Origin: Paralithodes platypus
Taxonomy: Eukaryota > Arthropoda > Malacostraca > Decapoda > Lithodidae
Direction: 5' to 3'
Length of the DNA stretch: 64,000 nucleotides
NCBI GenBank assembly: GCA_032716605.1
Contig: CM064485.1
Span: forward strand, 34,578,561-34,642,560
The translations under genes and the position numbers were made by a program. Positions 20,519 through 31,004 of the stretch are shown here, piece by piece (position 1 is the stretch's first letter; the number at the start of each line of letters is the position of its first letter). Below the pieces are notes generated by a model. The model ran no database searches, was not told the origin of the DNA, and was given only the letters and a program-made list of their open reading frames with translations.

Positions 20519-21217
20519 TAAAGCAGCGATACACAGCAGGTACAACTACATCAATAAATTGATCCGGGACCTATGGAGGCGTTGGTCTAATGAACACTAG
20601 GCATCACTACGAGAAGCCTATAAGAATAAAAGAGGCTCATCAAGCAGTGTATGGCCAAAGATAAATGACATCGTGCTTATACATGACGAGGGACCTTGTG
20701 TCCTTTGGAAACTTGGTAGGGTAGTTAGACTCTATCCCGGACGAGATGATCTGGTTAGAGTGGTCCAGATTGGTGACCGGTCAACTCAATCAGTAAACCA
20801 TTTCAACCAGTAGCTCTCAACCAGTACCAAATCAACCAATACGGTTAGGTTAGGTTAGTACTATATTTTGACACTGGTTTGGTTGATCTGGGTTAATTTG
20901 GCACTGGTTGAGAGCTACTGGTTGAAATGGTCTACTGGTTGAGATGACATGGAACCGTCCAGATTAGAACAAAGACTGGCCTGACCACTCGACCCATCGT
21001 CAAGTTGTATCCATTGGAACAGGAAATCGAAAGCATTTCGATCCCTCAACCGGCGGTCACTGGTGATGGTGTTAGCTCTCACGACTCCACCCCTATGTCA
21101 CCAGCGGTCGCTGGACCATCTGCCAGTAATGATCCTGTTGGAAGATTACCTCTTCGCCGAGCCGCTGTTAGCTCTTCACAGCTATGGAGATCTAACATCG
21201 CTGCGGGATTATTGTAG
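20519..21217 (+). pseudogene. BEL/Pao element 1: C-terminal pol region, split by a MITE
   Basis: The conceptual reading contains VWPKINDIVLIHDEG, LWKLGRVVRLYPGRDDLVRVV and then, past the 185-bp insertion, RTKTGLTTRPIVKLYPLE, the normal end of BEL/Pao pol. The final frame (21005-21217) ends SSQLWRSNIAAGLL. Several stops and shifts occur between 20520 and 20620. Confidence 0.75.
20772..20956. mobile_element. Mutator-like palindromic MITE with 9-bp target duplication
   Basis: The 185-bp insertion is flanked by GTCCAGATT on both sides (20763-20771 and 20957-20965). Its ends are long inverted repeats; the core arm ACCATTTCAACCAGTAGCTC is matched by GAGCTACTGGTTGAAATGGT. The centre carries GGTTAGGTTAGG. 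A 9-bp duplication and long terminal inverted repeats fit the Mutator/MULE superfamily. It interrupts BEL element 1 pol. Confidence 0.85.
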
Positions 21218-21242
21218 ATAATGTATATATTGGTGGTGGGAA

Positions 21243-21740
21243 TGTGTCGAGACTCGTAAGTAACTCGACAGTTTAGGTTAAGTAAACATACTGGAAGTTC
21301 AAATTAGGCGCCAGAATTAGGCTAAGTTATATATCTATATAAAAGATATATACTATTTCGTATTAAGTTTATATGGGTTTATTATCCATAAATATATCGG
21401 GTTATCATTATAATCAATCCGGTATATCCATTTAGTTAGTTAAATGACGCATTGGTGGAATATAACTGCGCATGCGTCATTCTCGGAACTGGCGGGTTCA
21501 TCGCCACAAACCTTCGACTCGCTTTCGCTACGAACTCATCAAGACCTCCTTCTAGCCGCTCCAATACAACCACCTGTTTCCTGCTAAGTCATCCTAATTC
21601 TTATTTCTTAGTGGCCACTATATCTTCCATCTATTCCTACCACTATCATTGAGCTATCTATCCCTATCAACCAATAAAAGTAAGTTAACTCTTGTGAGTT
21701 TATAGGTAAATTCCGCTTTGTTTACTATCGAATTCTCACA
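21243..21740 (+). repeat. Probable 3' LTR of BEL element 1
   Basis: The purine-rich GGTGGTGGGAA follows the pol stop and precedes TGTGTCGAGACTCG, a plausible polypurine tract and LTR start. The LTR probably ends at AATTCTCACA (21740), by analogy with the CCACA end of element 2, where the flanking repeat resumes. There is no 5' LTR copy in the window to define it, so both limits are estimates. Confidence 0.5.
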
Positions 21741-21749
21741 ACTTACCTT

Positions 21750-21966
21750 CCCTCCTCCCTCAAACAGCAAGCAATGTGCCCTTCCTTCCTACCTCCCTCC
21801 TCCCTCATATATTTTACTTTACCAACATCCACTCTAGTGAACTTTCAGTATTTAGTTTATTTGGCTTAATACTATTTATTCAAATAAAATAGAAACTTAT
21901 CACTATCTTTGTCTAATACAACCATAGACAGTGCTATTACATATTATTTGAACATAATGTCCCTAA
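21750..21966 (+). repeat. Dispersed repeat (TTATTTGAACATAATGT family), copy 1
   Basis: CTCTAGTGAACTTTC, TTTAGTTTATT and ATACAACCATAGACAGTGC / TATTACATATTATTTGAACA recur at 34530-34670 and, in part, at 35030-35100. The three copies bracket the satellite and BEL region. No coding content is seen. Confidence 0.7.
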
Positions 21967-22159
21967 CAGGCAAAATATTGAGGAAAGTGAAGAGAATTGA
22001 TATACAATAAAGAAAAGATGGCTGAATTCTCCCCATAGACGTCAAACTCAAACGGAGAGAGGCCCTGATGTCATGTTGTGAACTTGTGATAAGCAGTGGC
22101 GTGGTAATGTCGGCCTTATGGAGTCGTGTAATACGGAAAGGGATATCGTGTTTACATAG

Positions 22160-22190
22160 AGTAGGAGTGTCTCTCTCTCTCTCTCTCTCT

Positions 22191-22239
<49 letters not shown>

Positions 22240-22729
22240 AGGTGTTGTTCTCCATTCTCTCCACTTCCTCATTCCGTTTCCTCCCACTGATCGTTACTTC
22301 CGCTTTTTGTTGTCGCTCTCTATTACACACACACACTATATCTATCTATCCATATATTTATTTATTTGTTTACTATTTTCTCTCTCTCTCTCTCTCTCTC
22401 ACAAATGAGAACATTAGAACATGACAACGGGAGTCTGCAGAGAGCCGATTGACCCACAAACGGCAGATCCCTTCCACACCCAACCCATCTTATAAACTCT
22501 CCTCCCTCTCTCTCTCTCTCTCACAAATGAGAACATTAGAACATGACAACGGGAGTCTGCAGAGAGCCGATTGGCCCACAAACGGCAGATCCCTTCCACA
22601 CCCAACCCATCATATAAACTCTCCTCCCTCTCTCTCTCTCTCTCTCACAAATTAGAACATGACAACGGGAGTCTGCAGAGAGCGGTTTGGCTCACAAACG
22701 GCAGCTCCCTCCATGTTTGTTTGCACACT
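22160..22729. repeat. CT microsatellites and degenerate satellite, left part
   Basis: Long CT runs at 22170-22238, 22380-22400, 22507-22522 and 22628-22648 alternate with a unit carrying ACAACGGGAGTCTGCAGAGA, CACAAACGGCAGATCCCTTC and CACCCAACCCATC. Related units fill 31005-32900, so one array was split by the foldback/BEL insertion. The open frames here are translations of the CT runs. Confidence 0.8.
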
Positions 22730-22781
22730 GGTGTGAGGTGCTAGAGTTCCCTGTGACAGAGTGACAGGTTAAAACAGCCGA

Positions 22782-23566
22782 TATCGTAAATACGATAGGC
22801 TATGACTCTTTTGTGATCCCGTATGTCTCTGTGACGTCACGGTCGCTCCTGCAGCATGAAGTAGGACGAGTAGATCGTATATTATAAGATTGTAAATAAG
22901 TTAAGTTATAAAAGGCCTAATATGCTATTAAGCAATATTGCCATGGTCTTATGTAGTATATATGAATTTATCGTATATATTAATATAATTTATCGTATAG
23001 AGCAAACTAGATGCGGTACGATAATTTGGGCTCCTGGCATTTGCCAAGGCAGCAAGGTGTGCCTTTGAGGAAGACCAGAGCCTTCACGAACACCAACCAG
23101 TTAACATCTATTTTCCGCCCTCAGTTGATCGCGCTTTTGAGCCTCTAATCACAATACACTGTCAGCAATACAAACAGCTACACCATCACGACGCTCTCAT
23201 CGACGCCATGACTGACTGACAGATAAGCATAATAATCATGTCCATTCCCATGTAATCATTTATTCTTTCTTTAACTTGACTCGTGTCTCGGGACCGAAGT
23301 CTCGTTCCCCATTGTCCACCGCCATATTGGGTAAAACGTTCTCCCTTGCCTCATTGCCACGTGGAACTATTGGTGAGTTCATTCCTGGCTGATATTAACC
23401 CTTATAACCTTACCCTATATATAAATTTATTATGTGAGACCTTTGGATATAAATTAGCTTGTTTCAGATTGAATTCAATTTAGATATGGAGTAGTTTTCA
23501 TTTAGATTTATTAATTTGATTCATTATAGCTTAGTAATATTTAACTTCCATTGATAGTTTACCACA
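22782..23566 (+). repeat. 5' LTR of BEL element 2
   Basis: It starts TATCGTAAATACGATAGG and ends GATAGTTTACCACA. The terminal TG is not present at the left edge, which instead begins TATCG; this limit is fixed by the target duplication and by alignment to the 3' LTR. The primer-binding site follows directly: TGGTGCCCAGACCCGGG at 23568-23584. Confidence 0.92.
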
Positions 23567-23615
23567 TTGGTGCCCAGACCCGGGATTTAGCTACCAGTAA
23601 GATATTTTTTAGGCA

Positions 23616-24303
23616 ATGAGCAAGGGATTAGCCCAGGGATGAAGGAGCAAGGACCCCGGAGGGGTGGGGCTTGGCTATCTTCCTGTACCTCAGAAAATTG
23701 CAATAATAGGGCATTCGTATGCCACTAGGCTAAGGGCAGCCGACAGAGGAGCTGAGTCGTATCGGGCGTCGGAGGGGGATAGGGCATTCAAGCTGTCCTA
23801 CTTCGGGGTACCTGGAGCCACCGTTGACACCCTGTTAAGCCTCCCCACAATGGGGGCAGGTGGTTCGGTATAGGCCGCAGGTGATCTTTTTGTTCTTGGG
23901 CGGCAATGATATACGCCCCGGTACCGTGCCCCGCGAGTTAGAAAACGCCATCAAAGAGGTGGCGCTGGATCTGGAGCGTGAGTCCGGGGGGAGCTGCAAG
24001 ATTGTGGCAATTGAGAGCCGGACTAGGGTCCGAGGTTTGTCAGCGAAAGATTATCAAGCCATAAAGAACTCTGTTAACCGCGCCCTGAGGTGTCGGCTAA
24101 TAGAGACGCGGCACCACTTTGTGTCAATAACACTCAGCACCCGGGACCTCGACCAGGATGGTGTCCACCTCGAATTGGATACCAATCAAGTCCTGTATGA
24201 TAAAATTGTAGGGCTAACGAAGCGTTGGCTAGAGAAGGACGCCGGGGTGATATCGTTGTGCCTGCCTAAGTCCTGCATCCCACCCATCATCTTTCCCCAA
24301 TAA
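23616..24303 (+). pseudogene. SGNH/GDSL-type hydrolase frame in the BEL 5' region
   Basis: From ATG 23616 frame 3 reads M-S-K-G-L-A-Q-G, then a TGA (23640-23642), then on to IAIIGHSYATRL; near 23865 the frame shifts to frame 1 and ends at TAA 24301-24303, about 229 codons in total. All diagnostic SGNH blocks are present in order: GHS (block I serine), FGVPGATV (block II glycine), FLGGND (block III asparagine) and DQDGVH (block V Asp-x-x-His). These enzymes hydrolyse esters of lipids or sugars. The frame lies 50 bp past the LTR and 210 bp before the gag ATG, so it is a separate cistron of the element rather than part of gag. One stop and one frameshift inactivate this copy, but the catalytic residues are unspoiled. 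No signal peptide is visible. Confidence 0.8.
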
Positions 24304-24513
24304 TTTTCTTTTCCATTTCAGACTTCCTGTGACATATGACCTGACCTAACATTTTTTCTTGTTCAATATGACCCTTTAGTAGGTATTGCTATTTTGCGTA
24401 CTATTTTTTCTCCATAACATAGAAGTCCGCCGCTCGGCGTCTCTTAACTAGACTACTATTTTGCCGTTGTTTTTGTAACATTTAAATACATAGCCTATAG
24501 GTTTACATGCAAA

Positions 24514-25720
24514 ATGAATAAACAGGAAGAGACACCATCTAGTGGGGTGCTGATCTAGGCCCCTAAAAATCAAAGGGAGGGACTTCGGGGAGTAATAAAT
24601 AGGCTAATTGTGGATGTCAATACTTTCATCACTACTGCTGACTTAGAGGAATTGGAAGCTAGATTAGAAAACGTCCAGGCTACCCACGGTCGTATTATGG
24701 CTCTGAGTGAGGTGATTGTGGCAGACATGACAGAGGAGGAAGAGATAGTTACAGAGTGTGATAATCGCGCCATCTATGAAGAACCTGTCTTTAGAGCGAA
24801 GCACATATTACAGTGTGCTGTCGCAAGTAAGAAGGGAGGCAATAATGAGGCCCATAGAAGGGCTGACCCAAAATACACTGTACACCTCCCAAAGCTCAAT
24901 CTTCCTACATTTGGGGGCAAATTGACTGAGTGGTTAGCTTTTTGGGACGTATTTCGGTCTACAGTTCATGAATCCTCTTTGGATAATGTCCGCAAGTTTC
25001 ACTATCTGAAGGGACAAATGGAAGGAGAGGCCTTACATTTGATAGAGGGTAGTTATCTTGAGGCAGTACAATTATTAAAGTCCACATACGGGGATCAAGA
25101 GCAGATGAAGATGGCCCATGTCGTTGCCTTGTTAAGGCTCGCAGAACCACAGTATAAGGTTGAGGAGTTAACAAATTTTAGGGCAAATATGGAGTGCCAT
25201 ACTCGATCGCTAGACACCCTAGGGCTCACCACACAGGAAATGATAGTCATTATCTTGTGTCAAAAACTTCCTATGGTAATACTTGACAAGGTTAGATAGT
25301 TTGACCTGGGGGAGTTCAAAACTCAGTTCAGTAAGGAAATCAATAATCTACAGTTGAACAAAGGGAGAATGTATGTGTCGGGAGGGAGTGAGAATGTGGA
25401 GAAGAGGGGAACAGTAAGCATGACAGTGGGGACTAAAGAAAAGAAAGAGGGTACGTATAAGAAACCTGCTCAGATTCTATGTAAGCTATGTAACAACAAA
25501 CATAAATGGAGTTTCTGTGTAAAGTACCCTACAAATGTGACAAAACTAGCACAGGCGAAAAGATTGAAGCTATGTGTAGGTTGTCTAAGTAAGGAACATG
25601 GTAAGCAGGGACAATGTACTGCTACATACTTAAGGCCCTGTCACCACTGCAAAGGACATCACTTTGATAAGTTGTGTCCTACAGCAGATAAAGTCAAAGA
25701 CGTCAAAACAGAGGGTACTA
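24514..25720 (+). pseudogene. BEL element 2 gag, with zinc-binding motifs
   Basis: ATG 24514 (M-N-K-Q-E-E-T-P-S-S-G) opens frame 1, which stays in register to about 27390 despite TAG at 24556 and TAG at 25297. The motifs LPKLNLPTFGG, WLAFWDVFRSTVHE, LKGQMEGEALHLIEG and LKSTYGDQEQ are typical of the BEL/Pao gag domain. Cysteine/histidine motifs follow at about 25480-25690 (CKLCNNKHKWSFC, CVGCLSKEHGKQGQC, CHHCKGHHFDKLC), which bind RNA. Gag forms the particle; it would be made as a Gag-Pol fusion because no stop or shift normally separates the two. Confidence 0.88.
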
Positions 25721-26478
25721 CAACTGTGGCACTAGGTAGCACGCAAGACACCACTATATTGCCCACAATACAGATTCCCATGGAAGGTAATGACAGTAAC
25801 AAAGTTTGTCGGGTACATCTAGATCAAGGGTCTCAACGTTCCTTTATAAAGAGGTCCGTACTAGTGGGACTGAAGCACCGAATCATAAGGGCTGAGACTC
25901 TTCGATTACAGGGCTTTACAGGGGTTACACATAAGCAAGACTACGAGATAGCGGAGATTTCATATTTCTACCGTAAAAACCGGTACTTTATGACTTGTAT
26001 CGTAGTAGACACCCTACCAGAATATGTATCTGTAGGTGTGAAGAAGGTGGAACACGCATTACATAGCAAGGGGGTTAACTTGTCAGATCCCATGGGAAAT
26101 CAGAGTGAGGTGCATGTTCTACTTGGTGTGGATCATTATTATGAAGTAGTATACCCTGGATTTAAAAAGATGTGTGGTGTAATTTTAATCCCCACTAAAT
26201 TTGGATATTGCATGAGCGGAAAGGTGCATACTACACAGTCAAAGGTCCTGGTCGACACGGTCTCGATATATAGAGTCAATGTAACTGCGGCAGAGGAGTT
26301 GGGAAGGGAGGATTCCCAACCTAGTGACCCTAAGATGGCTGCTGAGTTCGACCTGGAACGACTGTGGAGATTGGATCACATAGGCATTGATCCTATGGAG
26401 ACTGATTATGACTCGGAAGTTGCGCTACAAAGGTTTGACGAGTCTGTGAGCTACTGTGCCTCAGACAAGCAATATTAA
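25721..26478 (+). pseudogene. BEL element 2 aspartic protease
   Basis: It continues gag in frame 1. The active-site motif is HLDQGSQRSFI with Asp at 25822; the BEL/Pao pattern has D-x-G-S-x-x-x-x-I, so DQGS is acceptable. Downstream motifs LRLQGFTG, LLGVDHYYEVV and GYCMSGKV match the region between protease and reverse transcriptase in this family. TAA at 26476-26478 interrupts the frame in this copy. Confidence 0.85.
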
Positions 26479-27426
26479 GTTAGTTTACCCTGGAAGAACA
26501 GTGAGATAAGCCTGCCTACCAACTATGGTTTGGCATTAGGTCGCTTGCGCGCATTGCAGCGGAAATTGTCTAACGAACCGAGCACGCGCCAGGCGTATGA
26601 CGATGTATTTCGGAGTTATGAAGATAGGGGCTTTATTGAGAGAGTCGATGTCAAAGAACCGATTAAGAAGGGTAGGGTTCACTATCTGGCCCATCATGGG
26701 GTAAGGAAAGACAGCGTCACCACACCAATACGGGTGGTGTATGACTGCTCTGCCCATCAAGGTCAACAACCCAGTCTAAATGACTGCCTGTTGACAGGTC
26801 CGTCCATGGTGTCGGACCTGTCCCAACATCTATTGCGGTTTAGGCTGGGGAAGTACGCCTATACCAGTGACATCGAGAAAGCATTCTTGATGGTCAAGCT
26901 AAAGGAGGAAGATAGAGATGTTACCCGATTTCTTTGGTTCAGCGACATTAGCGACTCTGAAAGTCTGATCATAATATACCGTTTTCTGGTTGTACTCTTT
27001 GGGGCCACGTGTTCACAGTTTTTGTTAAATGCCACAATCAGAAAACATCTAGCTGACACTCATGAGGACACAAGTAAACTATCTCGCGGATTATATATAG
27101 ACAATTTGCAGGGTTCTAGCGATAGTCAGGATGATTTGTTATATACATACTGGCAAGCACGCAGATTGTTTGCGGATGCACATTTATTTCTCTGCGAGTG
27201 GGTTACTAATAGTGAAGATCTTCAGAGTTTGATACAGGTGGACGGTACGGCATCTCTTAACCAGGAAAAGTCCAGAAATTTGGGGATGATCTGGAAACCT
27301 AAACATGATATACTAACTTTTCAAACAAGGTCTTTTGCTCAGCAGACAGGAGCGCACACAAAAAGAAGTCTGTTGAGCAAAGTTCAGCAAAGTTGCGCAA
27401 TTTTTTTATCCTTGCTATCCAAGTAG
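26479..27426 (+). pseudogene. BEL element 2 reverse transcriptase
   Basis: Same frame 1 after the TAA, with the motifs VHYLAHHGVRKDS, PIRVVYDCSAHQ, LNDCLLTGP, YTSDIEKAFLMVKL, FLWFSD, FLVVLFGATCSQFLL and the catalytic box YIDNLQ at 27094. YIDN in place of YVDD keeps the first Asp, a variant I associate with BEL/Pao. The frame is lost near 27393-27426, where a frameshift moves the continuation to frame 3. Confidence 0.88.
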
Positions 27427-29794
27427 CATTACCCGTTACCATAAGAGATAGGATTCTAATGCAGGAAGTTTGGAGACGTAAAATAGGAGGGGATGACAGT
27501 TTGCCCGAGGACCTGAATGACCAAGGGACATTGTTGTTGAATGAGTGTGCCATCCTATGTACTAAACCTATACCTCGTAAAGTGGCGGCCATCGGTGACG
27601 TTACGTTACACACGTTTTGCGATGCTAGCGCCACAGCATACGGGGTAGCCATATATGTCGTTACTTCATTTGGGGCACATTTAGTTACAGCCCGGGCCAA
27701 AGTAGCCCCGGTTAAAAAGGTAACTATCCCTAAAATGGAATTGACTGCCATGCTGCTATTAGCACGTCTGGTGCAACATGTACGCGCAGCATACGAGAGC
27801 GAATTAAATATTGAAATCGTTCACGTTTGGTTCGATAGTCAGGTTGCACTCAACTGGATACATAGCAAGAAGTCTCTGCCAGTTTATGTGAGGAATAGGG
27901 TAGATGAGATTAGAGCCCTTTTGCCAGACGTTGCTTATCATTATGTAAATACAAAAGAAAACCCTAGTGATCTCATAACTAGGGGTATAACGGCTAGCCA
28001 GCTAGTGAAGTCCGAATTGTGGTGGCATGGTCCAAAGTGGCTGCTCCATGAAAGTGAATGGACGATTTGGCATGCTGTTGGTGAGGGACTTCTGCCACTG
28101 GAAACAGTGGCAGTTACAGCCCAACTAAATGAGCCACCGGATCCAATCATAGAGTGGGCAAGATTCGGTGACTATAATAAACTAGTCAGAGTTGTAGCTT
28201 GGGTATTGCGATATGTATCCAATCTCAAGCTAAAAGTAACGGGCCAACTCTGCAACAGGGGTCACAACATTGATGCTCGTGAATTTAAAGCAGCTGAAGT
28301 AACTTTGATCAAATGGGTTCAAGTAGAAACCTTTTCCAATGAATTAGAATCCTTGCAAAGCTCGAATAAGACATTAATGCCTAATATAGTGCGTCAACTA
28401 AGGTTGCACCTAGACAATGGCCTCATCAGGTGTGAGGGTTGCCTGAAGTGGTCGGGTGTACCAGACGGCACAAACCGCCCTATACTTATGCCAACAAGAC
28501 ATCACGTTACTGATCTATTGATCATACGTGCACATAGGGAAGTAAAACACTACGAGGTATGTCATATTATATCAACTTTGCGTCTCACATGGTGGATACC
28601 CAGAGTTCGACAAGTAGCTCGACGCGTAGTAAGAAAGTGTCTAATATGCCAGAGACTAAAAGGTAAACCATATGCGACTGGACCAGCTCCACCTCTACCT
28701 GAATGCCGTGTAAAGCACGTAGAACCTTTCCAAGATATAGGGTTAGATTACACAGGGGCATTGAAGACGAGAGAGCATGAGAAGGTTTATATATTATTGT
28801 TTACCTGTGCAACGTCTCGAGCGGTACACCTAGAACTATGTGATAATATGTCTAGCGAAGAATTTATGCTGGCGTTTAGACGGTTTTGTGCCCGTCGTTC
28901 ATTCCCTCAACTCATTCTTAGCGACAATACTCCCACTTATGTCCAAGCATCAAAATATCTAAAGGATATGAGTAGTGGTCCTACTATCATCACTTTTTTG
29001 GGAGAGAAGAAGTGCGAATGGAGGTTCATTCCAGCTAAGGCACCTTGGTTTGGTGGAATGTGGGAACGATGTGTCGGCATAGTAAAGTCAGGACTCAGAG
29101 CGGTTGTAGGACGTGCTCTATTAAAGAAGAGTGAGTTGACGACAGTCCTCACAGAGATAGAGGAAGTTGTGAATGATCGCCCGCTTACATATGTGTACAT
29201 CGACCTGCAAGAACCACTACCATTAACGCCAGCTCACTTACTATATGGAAAACCATTGACTGCGTTTCCATCTGATTTCCAATCCATAGTAGAGTTAGAG
29301 GATCCCTCGTTGTACTCTGAGGTAGCGGTGTCTAAGAGATACCAGTATATATTAAGGATAATCGAGGATTTTAGGAAACGGTAGATTAGTGAATATCTGC
29401 TAGCATTGAGGGAAAGGAGTGTTACTCCCTCTGGTAGACCAACGGCACCTACAGTTGGTGAAGTTGTTTTAATTAAAGAAGATAGTCCTCGTTTATACTG
29501 GAAATTGGGCCGCGTGTTGGAGGTATACAAAGGGCATACTCTGTAGAGCGGGTGGCGCTATTGAAGACAGCCACTGGAACTACTGTTCGTCCTATCGCAC
29601 GTTTGTACGCTCTGGAGCTCGATTCCGCATTGCAATCTGATGCTCCACCTGTTATTGCTGGGTCCGAGGATTCTCAAAGGAACGACTCACCTCTTACTGA
29701 TGGTGATCATTCTCGGACCGGGACGCGTCCCAGACGCGCTGCTGCTGGCGCCGTCGACATGTGGCGTCAGAAAATAGCCTCTGGGCAACTTTAA
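27427..29794 (+). pseudogene. BEL element 2 RNase H and integrase
   Basis: Frame 3 carries VTIRDRILMQEVWR, the RNase H motifs FCDASATAYG, KMELTAMLL, WFDSQVALNW and NPSDLITRG, the integrase zinc region (HREVKHYEVCH ... CLICQ) and core GLDYTGAL, ILSDNTPTYV, APWFGGMWERCVG. It is long and intact from 27393 to TAG 29382, followed by a short stretch in the same frame to TAG near 29544 and a shifted end ALLKTATGTTVRPIARLYALE (29552-29794) closing with VDMWRQKIASGQL. The homologous region of element 1 has the same architecture. Confidence 0.9.
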
Positions 29795-29834
29795 GTTTAA
29801 GGTGGGGTTCAGGTATTTTTTTGTGGGGGGAGTG

Positions 29835-30619
29835 TATCGTAAATACGATAGGCTATGACTCTTTTGTGATCCCGTATGTCTCTGTGACGTCACGGTCGCT
29901 CCTGCAGCATGACGTAGGACGAGTAGATCGTATATTATAAGATTGTAAATAAGTTAAGTTATAAAAGGCCTAATATGCTATTAAGCAATATTGCCATGGT
30001 CTTATGTAGTATATATGAATTTATCGTATATATTAATATAATTTATCGTATAGAGCAACCTAGATGCGGTACGATAATTTGGGCTCCTGGCGTTTGCCAA
30101 GGCAGCAAGGTGTGCCTTTGAGGAAGACCAGAGCCTTCACGAACACCAACCAGTTAACATCTATTTTCCGCCCTCAGTTGATCGCGCTTTTGAGCCTCTA
30201 ATCACAATACACTGTCAGCAATACAAACAGCTACACCATCACGACGCTCTCATCGACGCCATGACTGACTGACAGATAAGCATAATAATCATGTCCATTC
30301 CCATGTAATCATTTATTCTTTCTTTAACTTGACTCGTGTCTCGGGACCGAAGTCTCGTTCCCCATTGTCCACCGCCATATTGGGTAAAGCGTTCTCCCTT
30401 GCCTCATTGCCACGTGGAACTATTGGTGAGTTAATTCCTGACTGATATTAACCCTTATAACCTTACCCTATATATAAATTTATTATGTGAGACTTTTGGA
30501 TATAAATTAGCTTGTTTCAGATTGAATTCAATTTAGATATGGAGTAGTTTTCATTTAGATTTATTAATTTGATTCATTATAGCTTAGTAATATTTAACTT
30601 CCATTGATAGTTTACCACA
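29835..30619 (+). repeat. 3' LTR of BEL element 2
   Basis: Same length (785 bp) as the 5' LTR. Preceded by the polypurine tract GTGGGGGGAGTG and followed by the target copy GCCGA. Visible differences from the 5' LTR include GACG/GAAG near 29910, CAACC/CAAAC near 30058 and GGCGT/GGCAT near 30090. Confidence 0.93.
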
Positions 30620-31004
30620 GCCGATATGCCTATCATTTGAACCAAAATCAGTTAAATCACGACTGTATTTCGATATATTTTACTTAATGTTATTGTATTA
30701 GGTTAGGTTGGTTAGGTTAAGTTAGTAAATGCAATAACATTAAATAAAAATCCACCGAAATAGAATCGTGGTTAGCGCCCCAGGAGCCGTTGCCTTCTAT
30801 AAGTAGATTCTATACTTTATCCCACCAAATTATTGTTATTTATAGTTATTTTCTGCATTAGTATTATTGTAAGTAGTGGTAGGTTAGGCTCGCTAACGAT
30901 ATATCGAAATACAGTCGTGATTTAACTAATTTTGGTTCAAATGATAGGCATATGGGCGCTATTTTAACCTGTCACTGTCACAGGAAACTCCAGCACCTCA
31001 CACC

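Larger units (their letters stand above)
22782..30619 (+). mobile_element. BEL/Pao retrotransposon 2, complete, SGNH-bearing
   Basis: Two 785-bp LTRs (22782-23566 and 29835-30619) differ by about seven substitutions by eye. The element is flanked by the 5-bp duplication GCCGA (22777-22781 and 30620-30624), as expected for BEL/Pao. Internal order: primer-binding site, SGNH-hydrolase frame, gag with zinc-binding motifs, protease, reverse transcriptase, RNase H, integrase, polypurine tract. Several stops and frameshifts disable it. Confidence 0.95.
22730..31004. mobile_element. Foldback element, split by BEL element 2
   Basis: Left end GGTGTGAGGTGCTAGAGTT (22730) and right end AACTCCAGCACCTCACACC (31004) are near-perfect reverse complements. 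With the BEL insertion removed, the arms extend about 105 bp inward (ATGCCTATCATTTGAACCAA versus TTGGTTCAAATGATAGGCAT). The element would be about 430 bp with no transposase. It sits inside the satellite at a point resembling CACACCGGTACAAATGAGG in neighbouring units; ACTGGT/ACCGGT at the edges may be the target duplication. Confidence 0.75.

Noticed and set aside
22048..22655. Ser/Leu-rich and Arg/Glu-rich frames
   Set aside because: Translations of CT/GA microsatellites.
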